This document shows positions 44,943-57,256 of a stretch of DNA of 64,000 bases, in pieces; within the stretch, counting starts at the first letter, position 1, and the number at the start of each line of letters is the position of its first letter. Source of the DNA: Nemertoderma westbladi (Eukaryota; Xenacoelomorpha; Nemertodermatida; Nemertodermatidae). Both the position numbers and the translations under genes were made by a program. Below the pieces are notes generated by a model. It was not told the DNA's origin and made no database searches. It worked only from the letters and a program-made list of their open reading frames with translations. The stretch spans positions 17,360 through 81,359 of the forward strand of contig JAUCBJ010001542.1 in assembly GCA_032718475.1 (NCBI GenBank), read 5' to 3'.

Positions 44943-47900
44943 CTGCGTGTAATGTATCTGTGTGTAGTGTATCTGTGTGTAATGAATCTGTGTGTAATGT
45001 ATCTGTGTGTAATGCAACTGTGTGTAATATATCTGCGTGTAATGTATCTGTGTGTAATGTATCTGCGTGTAATGTATCTGTGTGTAATGTATCTGTGTGT
45101 AATGCAACTGTGTGTAATATATCTGTGTGTAATGTATCCGTGTGTAATGTATCTATGTGTAATGTATCTATGTGTAATGTATCTGTGTGTAATGTATCTG
45201 TGTGTAATGTAACTGTGTGCAATATATCTGTGTGTAATGTATCTGCGTGTAATGTATCTGTGTGTAATGTATCTGTGTGTAATGTATCTGTGTGTAATGT
45301 ATCTGTGTGTAATGCAACTGTGTGTAATATATCTGTGTGTAATGTATCCGTGTGTAATGTATTTATGTGTAATGTATATATGTGTAATGTATCTGTGTGT
45401 AATGTATCTGTGTGTAATATATCTGTGTGTAATGTATCCGTGTGTAATGTATCTATGTGTAATGTATCTGTGTGTAATGCAACTGTGTGTAATTTATCTG
45501 TGTGTAATGTATCCGTGTGTAATGTATCTATGTGTAATGTATCTATGTGTAATGTATCTGTGTGTAATGTATCTGTGTGTAATGTATCTATGTGTAATGT
45601 ATCTGTATGTAATGTATCTGTGTGTAATGTAACTGTGTGTAATAAACCTGTGTGTAATGTATCCGTGTGTAATGTATCTATGTGTAATGTATCTGTGTGT
45701 AATGTATCTATGTCTAATGTATCTGTGTGTAATGCAAATGTGTGTAATATATCTGTGTGTAATGTATCCGTGTGTAATGTATCTATGTGTAATGTATCTA
45801 TGTGTAATATATCTGTGTGTAATGTATCTGCGTGTAATGTATCTGTGTGTAATGTATCTGTGTGCAATGCATCTGTGTGTAATGTATCTGTGTATAATGT
45901 ATCTGTCTGTAATGTATCCGTGTGTAATGTATCTATGTGTAATGTATCTGTGTGTAATGTATCTGTCTGTAATGTATCCGTGTGTAATGTATCTGTGTGT
46001 AATGTATCTGTTTGTAATGTATCTGTTTGTAATGTATCCGTGTGTAATGTATCTGTGTGTAATGTATCTGTGTGTAATGTATCCGTGTGTAATGTATCTG
46101 TGTGTAATGTATCTGTGTGTAATGTATCTGTGTGTAATGTATCCGTGTATAATGTATCTGTTTGTAATGTATCTGTTTGTAATGTATCTGTGTGTAATGT
46201 ATCTGTCTGTAATGTATCCGTGTGTAATGTATCTGTGTGTAATGTATCCGTGTATAATGTATCTGTTTGTAATGTATCTGTTTGTAATGTATCTGTGTGT
46301 AATGTATCTGTCTGTAATGTATCCGTGTGTAATGTATCTGTGTGTAATGTATCTGTGTGTAATGTATCTGTGTGTAATGTATCCGTGTATAATGTATCTG
46401 TTTGTAATGTATCTGTTTGTAATGCATCTGTGTGTAATGTATCTGTCTGTAATGTATCCGTGTGTAATGTATCTGTGTGTAATGTATCTGTGTGTAATGT
46501 ATCTGTCTGTAATGTATCCGTGTGTAATGTATCTGTGTGTAATGTATCTGTGTGTAATGTATCTGTTTGTAATATATCTGTGTGTAATGTATCTGTCTGT
46601 AATGTATCCGTGTGTAATGTATCTGTGTGTAATGTATCTGTTTGTAATGTATCTGTGTGTAATGTATCTGTCTGTAATGTATCCGTGTGTAATATATCAG
46701 TGTGTAATGTATCTGTGTGTAATGTATCCGTGTATAATGGATCTGTTTGTAATGTATCCGTGTATAATGTATCTGTTTGTAATGTATCTGTTTGTAATGT
46801 ATCTGTGTGTAATGTATCTGTCTGTAATGTATCCGTGTGTAATGTATCTGTCTGTAATGTATCCGTGTGTAATGTATCTGTGTGTAATGTATCTGTGTGT
46901 AATGTATCTGTGTGTAATGTATCTGTGTGTAATGTATCTGTGTGTAATGTATCCGTGTGTAATGTATCCGTGTATAATGTATCTGTTTGTAATGTATCTG
47001 TTTGTAATGTATCTGTTTGTAATATATCTGTGTGTAATGTATCTGTGTGTAATGTATCTGCCTGTAATGTATCCGTGTGTAATGTATCTGTGTGTAATGT
47101 ATCCGTGTGTAATGTATCTGTTTGTAATGTATCTGTCTGTAATGTAACGGTGTGTAATGTATCTGTGTGTATTGTATCTGTTTGTAATGTATCCGTGTGT
47201 AATGTATCCGTGTGTGATGTATCTGTGTGTAATGTATCTGTGTATAATGTATCTGTCTGTAATGTATCCGTGTGTAATGTATCTATGTGTAATGTATCTG
47301 AGTGTAATGTATCTGTCTGTAATGTATCCGTGTGTAATGTATCTGTGTGTAATGTATATGTTTGTTGTGTATCCGTGTGTAATGTATCTGTGTGTAATGT
47401 ATCTGCCTGTAATGTATCCGTGTGTAATGTATCTGTGTGTAATGTATCTGTGTGTAATGTATCTGTCTGTAATGTATCTGTTTGTAATGTATCTGTGTGT
47501 AATGTATCTGTGTGTAATGTATCTGTTTGTAATGTATCTGTCTGTAATGTAACTGTGTGTAATGTATCTGTGTGTATTGTATCTGTTTGTAATGTATCTG
47601 CCTGTAATGTATCCGTGTGTAATGTATCTGTGTGTAATGAATCCGTGTGTAATGTATCTGTGTGTAATGTATCTATCTGTAATGTATCTGTGTGTAATGT
47701 ATCTGTTTGTAATGTATCCGCGTATAATGTATCTGTGTGTAATGTATCCGTGTGTAATGTATCTGTGTGTAATGTATCGGTGTGTAATGTATCTGTCTGT
47801 AATGTATCCGTGTGTAATGTATCTGTGTGTAATGTATCTGTCTGTAATGTATCTGTTTGTAATGTATCCGTGTATAATATATCTGTGTGTAATGAATCTA

Positions 47901-50900
47901 TCTGTAATGTATCCGTGTGTAATGTATCTGTGTGTAATGTATCTGTGTGTAATGTATCTGTTTGTAATGTATCTGTCTGTAATGTAACTGTGTGTAATGT
48001 ATCTGTGTGTATTGTATCTGTTTGTAATGTATCCGTGTGTAATGTATCCGTGTGTAATGTATCTGCGTGTAATGTATCTGTGTGTAATGTTTCCGTGTGT
48101 AATGTATCTGTGTGTAATGTATCTGTTTGTAATGTATCTGTTTGTAATGTATCTGTGTGTAATGTATCTGTTTGTAATGTATCTGTCTGTAATGTAACTG
48201 TGTGTAATGTATCTGTGTGTATTGTATCTGTTTGTAATGTATCCGTGTGTAATGTATCCGTGTGTAATGTATCTGCGTGTAATGTATCCGTGTGTAATGT
48301 ATCTGTGTGTAATGTATCTGTTTGTAATGTATCCGTGTGTAATGTATCTGTGTGTAATGTATCTGTGTGTAATGTATCTGTTTGTAATGTATCTGTCTGT
48401 AATGTAACTGTGTGTAATGTATCTGTGTGTATTGTATCTGTTTGTAATGTATCCGTGTGTAATGTATCTGTGTGTAATGTATCTGTGTGTAATGTATCCG
48501 CGTGTAATGTATCCGTGTATAATGTATATGTGTGTAATGTATCTGTGTGTAATGTATCTGTTTGTAATGTATCCGTGTATAATGTATCTGTGTGTAATGT
48601 ATCCGTACGTAATGTATCTGTGTGTAATGTATCGGTGTGTAATGTATCTGTCTGTAATGTATCCATGTGTAATGTATCTGTGTGTAATGTATCTATCTGT
48701 AATGTATCTGTTTGTAATGTATCCGTGTGTAATGTATCTGTGTGTAATGTATCTGTGTGTAATGTATCTGTGTGTAATGTATCTGTGTGTAATGTATCTG
48801 TTTGTAATGTATCCGTGTGTAATGTATCTGTGTGTAATGTATCTGTGTGTAATGTATCCGCGTGTAATGTATCCGTGTATAATGTATATGTGTGTAATGT
48901 ATCTGTGTGTAATGTATCCGTGTATAATGTATATGTGTGTAATGTATCTGTGTGTAATGTATCTGTGTGTAATGTATCTGTGTGTAATGTATCTGTGTGT
49001 AATGTATCTGTGTGTAATGTATCTGTGTGTAATGTATCCGCGTGTAATGTATCCGTGTATAATGTATATGTGTGTAATGTATCTGTGTGTAATGTATCTG
49101 TTTTAATGTATCCGTGTGTAATGTATCTGTGTGTAATGTATCTGTGTGTAATGTATCCGCGTGTAATGTATCCGTGTATAATGTATATGTGTGTAATGTA
49201 TCTGTGTGTAATGTATCCGTGTATAATGTATATGTGTGTAATGTATCTGTGTGTAATGTATCTGTGTGTAATGTATCTGTGTGTAATGTATCTGTGTGTA
49301 ATGTATCTGTTTGTAATGTATCCGTGTGTAATGTATCTGTGTGTAATGTATCTGTGTGTAATGTATCCGTGTGTAATGTATCTGTATGTAATGTATCTGT
49401 GTGTAATGTATCTGTGTGTAATGTATCTGTGTGTAATGTATCCGCGTGTAATGTATCCGTGTATAATGTATATGTGTGTAATGTATCTGTGTGTAATGTA
49501 TCTGTGTGTAATGTATCTGTGTGTAATGTATCTGTGTGTAATGTATCCGCGTGTAATGTATCCGTGTATAATGTATATGTGTGTAATGTATCTGTTTGTA
49601 ATGTATCCGTGTATAATGTATCTGTGTGTAATGTATCCGTACGTAATGTATCTGTGTGTAATGTATCGGTGTGTAATGTATCTGTCTGTAATGTATCTGT
49701 TTGTAATGTATCCGTGTGTAATGTATCTGTGTGCAATGTATCTGTGTGTAATGTATCTGTGTGTAATGTATCTGTGTGTAATGTATCTGTTTGTAATGTA
49801 TCCGTGTGTAATGTATCTGTGTGTAATGTATCTGTGTGTAATGTATCCGCGTGTAATGTATCCGTGTATAATGTATATGTGTGTAATGTATCTGTGTGTA
49901 ATGTATCTGTTTGTAATGTATCCGTGTATAATGTATCTGTGTGTAATGTATCCGTACGTAATGTATCTGTGTGTAATGTATCTGTGTGTAATGTATCTGT
50001 CTGTAATGTATCTGTTTGTAATGTATCTGTGTGTAATGTATCTGTGTGTAATGTATCTGTTTGTAATGTATCTGTCTGTAATGTAACTGTGTGTAATGTA
50101 TCTGTGTGTATTGTATCTGTTTGTAATGTATCTGCCTGTAATGTATCCGTGTGTAATGTATCTGTGTGTAATGAATCCGTGTGTAATGTATCTGTGTGTA
50201 ATGTATCTATCTGTAATGTATCTGTGTGTAATGTATCTGTTTGTAATGTATCCGCGTATAATGTATCTGTGTGTAATGTATCCGTGTGTAATGTATCTGT
50301 GTGTAATGTATCGGTGTGTAATGTATCTGTCTGTAATGTATCCGTGTGTAATGTATCTGTGTGTAATGTATCTGTCTGTAATGTATCTGTTTGTAATGTA
50401 TCCGTGTATAATATATCTGTGTGTAATGAATCTATCTGTAATGTATCCGTGTGTAATGTATCTGTGTGTAATGTATCTGTGTGTAATGTATCTGTTTGTA
50501 ATGTATCTGTCTGTAATGTAACTGTGTGTAATGTATCTGTGTGTATTGTATCTGTTTGTAATGTATCCGTGTGTAATGTATCCGTGTGTAATGTATCTGC
50601 GTGTAATGTATCTGTGTGTAATGTTTCCGTGTGTAATGTATCTGTGTGTAATGTATCTGTTTGTAATGTATCTGTTTGTAATGTATCTGTGTGTAATGTA
50701 TCTGTTTGTAATGTATCTGTCTGTAATGTAACTGTGTGTGATGTATCTGTTTGTAATGTATCTGTTTGTAATGTATCTGTGTGTAATGTATCTGTTTGTA
50801 ATGTATCTGTCTGTAATGTAACTGTGTGTAATGTATCTGTGTGTATTGTATCTGTTTGTAATGTATCCGTGTGTAATGTATCCGTGTGTAATGTATCTGC

Positions 50901-52080
50901 GTGTAATGTATCCGTGTGTAATGTATCCGTGTATAATGTATCTGTGTGTAATGTATCTGTTTGTAATGTATCCGTGTGTAATGTATCTGTGTGTAATGTA
51001 TCTGTGTGTAATGTATCTGTTTGTAATGTATCTGTCTGTAATGTAACTGTGTGTAATGTATCTGTGTGTATTGTATCTGTTTGTAATGTATCCGTGTGTA
51101 ATGTATCTGTGTGTAATGTATCTGTGTGTAATGTATCCGCGTGTAATGTATCCGTGTATAATGTATATGTGTGTAATGTATCTGTGTGTAATGTATCTGT
51201 TTGTAATGTATCCGTGTATAATGTATCTGTGTGTAATGTATCCGTACGTAATGTATCTGTGTGTAATGTATCGGTGTGTAATGTATCTGTCTGTAATGTA
51301 TCCATGTGTAATGTATCTGTGTGTAATGTATCTATCTGTAATGTATCTGTTTGTAATGTATCCGTGTGTAATGTATCTGTGTGTAATGTATCTGTGTGTA
51401 ATGTATCTGTGTGTAATGTATCTGTGTGTAATGTATCTGTTTGTAATGTATCCGTGTGTAATGTATCTGTGTGTAATGTATCTGTGTGTAATGTATCCGC
51501 GTGTAATGTATCCGTGTATAATGTATATGTGTGTAATGTATCTGTGTGTAATGTATCTGTTTGTAATGTATCCGTGTATAATGTATCTGTGTGTAATGTA
51601 TCCGTACGTAATGTATCTGTGTGTAATGTATCGGTGTGTAATGTATCTGTCTGTAATGTATCCATGTGTAATGTATCTGTGTGTAATGTATCTATCTGTA
51701 ATGTATCTGTTTGTAATGTATCCGTGTGTAATGTATCTGTCTGTAATGTATCCATGTGTAATGTATCTGTGTGTAATGTATCTATCTGTAATGTATCTGT
51801 TTGTAATGTATCCGTGTGTAATGTATCTGTGTGTAATGTATCGGTGTGTAATGTATCTGTCTGTAATGTATCCATGTGTAATGTATCTGTGTGTAATGTA
51901 TCTATCTGTAATGTATCTGTTTGTAATGTATCCGTGTGTAATGTATCTGTGTGTAATGTATCTGTGTGTAATGTATCTATGTGTAATGTATCTGTGTGTA
52001 ATGTATATGTGTGTAATGTATCTGTGTGTAATGTATCTGTTTGTAATGTATCTGTTTGTAATGTATCTGTGTGTAATGTA
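44943..52080. repeat. 15-bp satellite array, block 3 (7.1 kb)
   Basis: About 475 units of TGTGTGTAATGTATC with a richer set of variants than block 2 (GTTTGTAATG, GTCTGTAATG, CCGTGTATAATG, CCGCGTGTAATG). Five of six frames are open, producing frames of 1708 codons (plus) and over 1100 codons (minus); none is annotated. A one-base loss near 49101 shifts the phase. The array ends about 12 bases from the splice donor of the nAChR exon at 52093. Confidence 0.97.
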
Positions 52081-52092
52081 TCAATCACATAC

Positions 52093-52416
52093 CTTGCTTC
52101 CAGTGCCTGCCGGTAAATAAAAGCCAACCATGGATAGAAACGTTATTATGATACAAGGCCATACGATATTCAAGAGGTAAGAATCGTGACGTCGGCACAT
52201 ATCGATGTTATAATGCAACATATGGTAGGATGAGATTACGTTGTTATCATTGTCACAGCAGTGGTATTTCTGGCTGGATCGGGTTGCACTGAAATTCCTC
52301 CAATCGGCACCCCATTCCCCGTTGGTGATGTAGTGATCTTCTTTTGACGGCGGTTTGGCTTTGAGAGTTAGGCGACTCGTATTATACGTCCACGAAATGA
52401 GTTTGATTGGACAATG
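52093..52416 (-). CDS. Nicotinic acetylcholine receptor alpha-like subunit, exon with end of Cys-loop, loop C and TM1
   Basis: The 324-bp exon (108 codons, phase 0 at both ends) follows acceptor ATTTTTTCCAG and ends AAG|GTATGT. It begins HCPIKLISWTYN, with the second cysteine of the Cys-loop and the conserved SWTY. ITNGEW follows, then loop C with KYHCCDND; the vicinal cysteines mark an alpha-type, agonist-binding subunit. TM1 reads YLLNIVWPCIIITFLSMVGF with the conserved proline, then YLPAGTGSK. The lysine joins in frame to IGLQ of the TM2 exon 38 kb away. Relatives usually have GEK at this point, so the -1' glutamate is replaced by serine. The first half of the ligand-binding domain and the signal peptide must lie beyond the right edge. 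No lesion is seen, so the gene may be active. Confidence 0.92.
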
Positions 52417-52600
52417 CTGGAAAAAATATATCAAATACAATCATAAACGTATTATTTTTAAAGTTTCAAGGGGGTGGGGGCACTGGGGGGAGGGGGTCGA
52501 GGGACTTTGAGGCGCAGCAAATATTAATAGTCAATCCGCATCATTCATAGCCCATGTGTATTCTAAAATTTACCTTCGATATCTGCCGTAAAAAATAAAT
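52417..52600. other. Intron flank, G-rich patch
   Basis: Upstream intron of the receptor gene in gene sense. A G-rich patch (GGGGGTGGGGGCACTGGGGG, 52470-52490) could form a G-quadruplex on the plus strand, that is, in the DNA and not in the pre-mRNA. Confidence 0.5.
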
Positions 52601-55550
52601 GTTTTTTGTCTTTATTATTCGGGAAGTAGTGTTTGGTTTTTGTCCTTATTGTTCGGGAAGTAGTGTTTGGTTTTTGTCTTTATTGTTCGGGAAGTAGTGT
52701 TTGGTTTTTGTCCTTATTATTCGGGAAGTAGTGTTTGGTTTTTGTCCTTATTATTCGGGAAGTAGTGTTTGGTTTTTGTCCTTATTATTCGGGAAGTAGT
52801 GTTTGGTTTTTGTCCTTATTGTTCGGGAAGTAGTGTTTGGTTTTTGTCCTTATTATTCGGGAAGTAGTGTTTGGTTTTTGTCCTTATTATTCGGGAAGTA
52901 GTGTTTGGTTTTTGTCTTTATTATTCGGGAAGTAGTGTTTGGTTTTTGTCTTTATTGTTCGGGAAGTAGTGTTTGGTTTTTGTCTTTATTGTTCGGGAAG
53001 TAGTGTTTGGTTTTTGTCCTTATTGTTCGGGAAGTAGTGTTTGGTTTTTGTCCTTATTATTCGGGAAGTAGTGTTTGGTTTTTGTCCTTATTATTCGGGA
53101 AGTAGTGTTTGGTTTTTGTCCTTATTATTCGGGAAGTAGTGTTTGGTTTTTGTCCTTATTATTCGGGAAGTAGTGTTTGGTTTTTGTCTTTAGTATTCGG
53201 GAAGTAGTGTTTGGTTTTTGTCTTTATTATTCGGGAAGTAGTGTTTGGTTTTTGTCCTTATTATTCGGGAAGTAGTGTTTGGTTTTTGTCCTTATTGTTC
53301 GGGAAGTAGTGTTTGGTTTTTGTCCTTATTATTCGGGAAGTAGTGTTTGGTTTTTGTCCTTATTATTCGGGAAGTAGTGTTTGGTTTTTGTCTTTATTAT
53401 TCGGGAAGTAGTGTTTGGTTTTTGTCTTTATTGTTCGGGAAGTAGTGTTTGGTTTTTGTCTTTATTGTTCGGGAAGTAGTGTTTGGTTTTTGTCCTTATT
53501 GTTCGGGAAGTAGTGTTTGGTTTTTGTCCTTATTATTCGGGAAGTAGTGTTTGGTTTTTGTCCTTATTATTCGGGAAGTAGTGTTTGGTTTTTGTCCTTA
53601 TTATTCGGGAAGTAGTGTTTGGTTTTTGTCTTTATTATTCGGGAAGTAGTGTTTGGTTTTTGTCTTTATTGTTCGGGAAGTAGTGTTTGGTTTTTGTCCT
53701 TATTATTCGGGAAGTAGTGTTTGGTTTTTGTCCTTATTATTCGGGAAGTAGTGTTTGTTTTTTGTCCTTATTATTCGGGAAGTAGTGTTTGGTTTTTGTC
53801 CTTATTATTCGGGAAGTAGTGTTTGGTTTTTGTCCTTATTGTTCGGGAAGTAGTGTTTGGTTTTTGTCCTTATTATTCGGGAAGTAGTGTTTGGTTTTTG
53901 TCCTTATTATTCGGGAAGTAGTGTTTGGTTTTTGTCTTTATTGTTCGGGAAGTAGTGTTTGTTTTTTGTCCTTATTATTCGGGAAGTAGTGTTTGGTTTT
54001 TGTCCTTATTATTCGGGAAGTAGTGTTTGGTTTTTGTCTTTATTGTTCGGGAAGTAGTGTTTGGTTTTTGTCCTTATTATTCGGGAAGTAGTGTTTGGTT
54101 TTTGTCCTTATTATTCGGGAAGTAGTGTTTGGTTTTTGTCCTTATTATTCGGGAAGTAGTGTTTGGTTTTTGTCTTTAGTATTCGGGAAGTAGTGTTTGG
54201 TTTTTGTCCTTATTATTCGGGAAGTAGTGTTTGGTTTTTGTCTTTATTATTCGGGAAGTAGTGTTTGGTTTTTGTCTTTAGTATTCGGGAAGTAGTGTTT
54301 GGTTTTTGTCTTTATTATTCGGGAAGTAGTGTTTGGTTTTTGTCTTTATTGTTCGGGAAGTAGTGTTTGGTTTTTGTCTTTATTATTCGGGAAGTAGTGT
54401 TTGGTTTTTGTCTTTATTATTCGGGAAGTAGTGTTTGGTTTTTGTCTTTATTATTCGGGAAGTAGTGTTTGGTTTTTGTCTTTATTGTTCGGGAAGTAGT
54501 GTTTGGTTTTTGTCCTTATTATTCGGGAAGTAGTGTTTGGTTTTTGTCCTTATTATTCGGGAAGTAGTGTTTGTTTTTTGTCCTTATTATTCGGGAAGTA
54601 GTGTTTGGTTTTTGTCTTTATTATTCGGGAAGTAGTGTTTGGTTTTTGTCTTTATTGTTCGGGAAGTAGTGTTTGGTTTTTGTCCTTATTATTCGGGAAG
54701 TAGTGTTTGGTTTTTGTCCTTATTATTCGGGAAGTAGTGTTTGTTTTTTGTCCTTATTATTCGGGAAGTAGTGTTTGGTTTTTGTCCTTATTATTCGGGA
54801 AGTAGTGTTTGGTTTTTGTCCTTATTGTTCGGGAAGTAGTGTTTGGTTTTTGTCCTTATTATTCGGGAAGTAGTGTTTGGTTTTTGTCCTTATTATTCGG
54901 GAAGTAGTGTTTGGTTTTTGTCTTTATTGTTCGGGAAGTAGTGTTTGGTTTTTGTCCTTATTATTCGGGAAGTAGTGTTTGGTTTTTGTCCTTATTATTC
55001 GGGAAGTAGTGTTTGGTTTTTGTCTTTAGTATTCGGGAAGTAGTGTTTGGTTTTTGTCCTTATTATTCGGGAAGTAGTGTTTGGTTTTTGTCTTTATTAT
55101 TCGGGAAGTAGTGTTTGGTTTTTGTCTTTATTATTCGGGAAGTAGTGTTTGGTTTTTGTCTTTATTGTTCGGGAAGTAGTGTTTGGTTTTTGTCTTTATT
55201 ATTCGGGAAGTAGTGTTTGGTTTTTGTCTTTATTATTCGGGAAGTAGTGTTTGGTTTTTGCCTTTATTATTCGGGAAGTAGTGTTTGGTTTTTGTCTTTA
55301 TTGTTCGGGAAGTAGTGTTTGGTTTTTGTCTTTATTATTCGGGAAGTAGTGTTTGGTTTTTGTCTTTATTATTCGGGAAGTAGTGTTTGGTTTTTGTCTT
55401 TATTGTTCGGGAAGTAGTGTTTGGTTTTTGTCCTTATTATTCGGAAAGTAGTGTTTGTTTTTTGTCCTTATTATTCGGGAAGTAGTGTTTGGTTTTTGTC
55501 CTTATTATTCGGGAAGTAGTGTTTGTTTTTTGTCCTTATTATTCGGGAAG
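52601..55550. repeat. 34-bp minisatellite, block 1
   Basis: About 87 units of GGGAAGTAGTGTTTGGTTTT followed by TGTCCTTATTATTC. The period is 34 bp (52621 to 52655). Variation is mostly at two sites: CCTT/CTTT and ATTC/GTTC. A GGTTTTT/GTTTTTT variant also recurs. Not a multiple of three, so few frames stay open. Confidence 0.96.
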
Positions 55551-55769
55551 TTTTTTTATCGTTTTTTTTTTTTTTGGAAGGTTGGTACTTCACTATAATA
55601 ACATAGTTGATACAATGGATTTCAAATTGCACTATTACACCCTATCACCAAATCTGAATTATACAATGAGGTACAGTGATACAGATGTAAGGGGGAAATT
55701 CAAAACAGTTGGTTGTTTATGTTGTAGGCCTACTGGTCAGCTATTGTAGGCCTGTACGACTGCGCTGTA
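55551..55769. other. Island between 34-bp blocks, left part
   Basis: Begins with T-runs and then unique sequence. It is part of an insertion of about 520 bp that splits the 34-bp array. Confidence 0.5.
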
Positions 55770-56072
55770 CTACCAGACCACAGACTTCGGCTCAGTGTCG
55801 GCGTTGTCCAACCGAATGGAGGCATCAGACACTGGACAATGAACTGGCCGTTTAGAGGCTGACCTACAACCTCGAAGGCAGAGCAGGGAGGAACGAAGCA
55901 ACGCGAAATTTAACTTGCGCCGGATCCACGTGACGCATTCCGAGTACCTGACCTCGCGTTTGTCCGCGAGCTTCTGTCCCAGGCGCTTAACAAACTGGCG
56001 CATGGTCGGCGCCATCCCGCCAAAGGCCGAGAATATGAGGGGGACGAAAGTAGAATGTGTTATTGATATTGA
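55770..56072 (-). pseudogene. Retroelement C-terminal domain fragment
   Basis: On the minus strand, starting near 56066, the frame reads STFVPLIFSAFGGMAPTMRQ, then FVKRLGQKLADKREVRYSEC and VTWIRRKLNFALLRSSLLCL, ending RGCRSAS. From memory this resembles a conserved block (FTPL.FS..GGM..., LLRS..LC.RG.RS) at the end of reverse-transcriptase ORFs that are very common in invertebrate genomes. The preceding RT is absent. The island is bordered on both sides by the 34-bp minisatellite. Confidence 0.6.
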
Positions 56073-57256
56073 ATTATTCGGGAAGTAGTGTTTGGTTTTT
56101 GTCCTTATTATTCGGGAAGTAGTGTTTGGTTTTTGTCCTTATTATTCGGGAAGTAGTGTTTGGTTTTTGTCCTTAATATTCGGGAAGTAGTGTTTGGTTT
56201 TTGTCCTTATTATTCGGGAAGTAGTGTTTGTTTTTTGTCCTTATTATTCGGGAAGTAGTGTTTGGTTTTTGTCCTTATTATTCGGGAAGTAGTGTTTGGT
56301 TTTTGTCTTTATTATTCGGGAAGTAGTGTTTGGTTTTTGTCCTTATTATTCGGGAAGTAGTGTTTGTTTTTTGTCCTTATTATTCGGGAAGTAGTGTTTG
56401 TTTTTTGTCTTTATTGTTCGGGAAGTAGTGTTTGGTTTTTGTCTTTATTATTCGGGAAGTAGTGTTTGGTTTTTGTCTTTATTATTCGGGAAGTAGTGTT
56501 TGGTTTTTGTCTTTATTTTTCGGGAAGTAGTGTTTGGTTTTTGTCTTTATTGTTCGGGAAGTAGTGTTGGGTTTTTGTCCTTATTATTCGGGAAGTAGTG
56601 TTTGTTTTTTGTCCTTATTATTCGGGAAGTAGTGTTTGTTTTTTGTCCTTATTATTCGGGAAGTAGTGTTTGGTTTTTGTCTTTATTATTCGGGAAGTAG
56701 TGTTTGGTTTTTGTCCTTATTATTCGGGAAGTAGTGTTTGGTTTTTGTCTTTATTATTCGGGAAGTAGTGTTTGGTTTTTGTCCTTATTATTCGGGAAGT
56801 AGTGTTTGGTTTTTGTCTTTATTATTCGGGAAGTAGTGTTTGGTTTTTGTCCTTATTATTCGGGAAGTAGTGTTTGGTTTTTGTCTTTATTATTCGGGAA
56901 GTAGTGTTTCGTTTTTGTCCTTATTATTCGGGAAGTAGTGTTTGGTTTTTGTCCTTATTATTCGGGAAGTAGTGTTTGGTTTTTGTCCTTATTATTCGGG
57001 AAGTAGTGTTTGGTTTTTGTCCTTATTATTCGGGAAGTAGTGTTTGGTTTTTGTCCTTATTATTCGGGAAGTAGTGTTTGGTTTTTGTCCTTATTATTCG
57101 GGAAGTAGTGTTTGGTTTTTGTCTTTATTGTTCGGGAAGTAGTGTTTGGTTTTTGTCCTTATTATTCGGGAAGTAGTGTTTGGTTTTTGTCCTTATTATT
57201 CGGGAAGTAGTGTTTGCTTTTTGTCCTTATTATTCGGGAAGTAGTGTTTGGTTTTT
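56073..57256. repeat. 34-bp minisatellite, block 2
   Basis: About 35 units of the same 34-bp repeat, in the same orientation as block 1, with the same two variable sites. Its right edge touches the 3' end of the minus-strand CR1-like fragment. Confidence 0.96.

Noticed and set aside
44960-50086. 1708-codon open frame of Cys-Asn-Val-Ser-Val repeats (and the opposite-strand His-Thr-Asp-Thr-Leu frames)
   Set aside because: Produced by a stop-free 15-bp tandem repeat; both strands and several frames are open at once, no flanking start context, domain or splice signal.
34041-52080. Telomeric or interstitial telomere repeat
   Set aside because: TGTGTGTAATGTATC has no TTAGGG-type core; array lies between exons of one gene.
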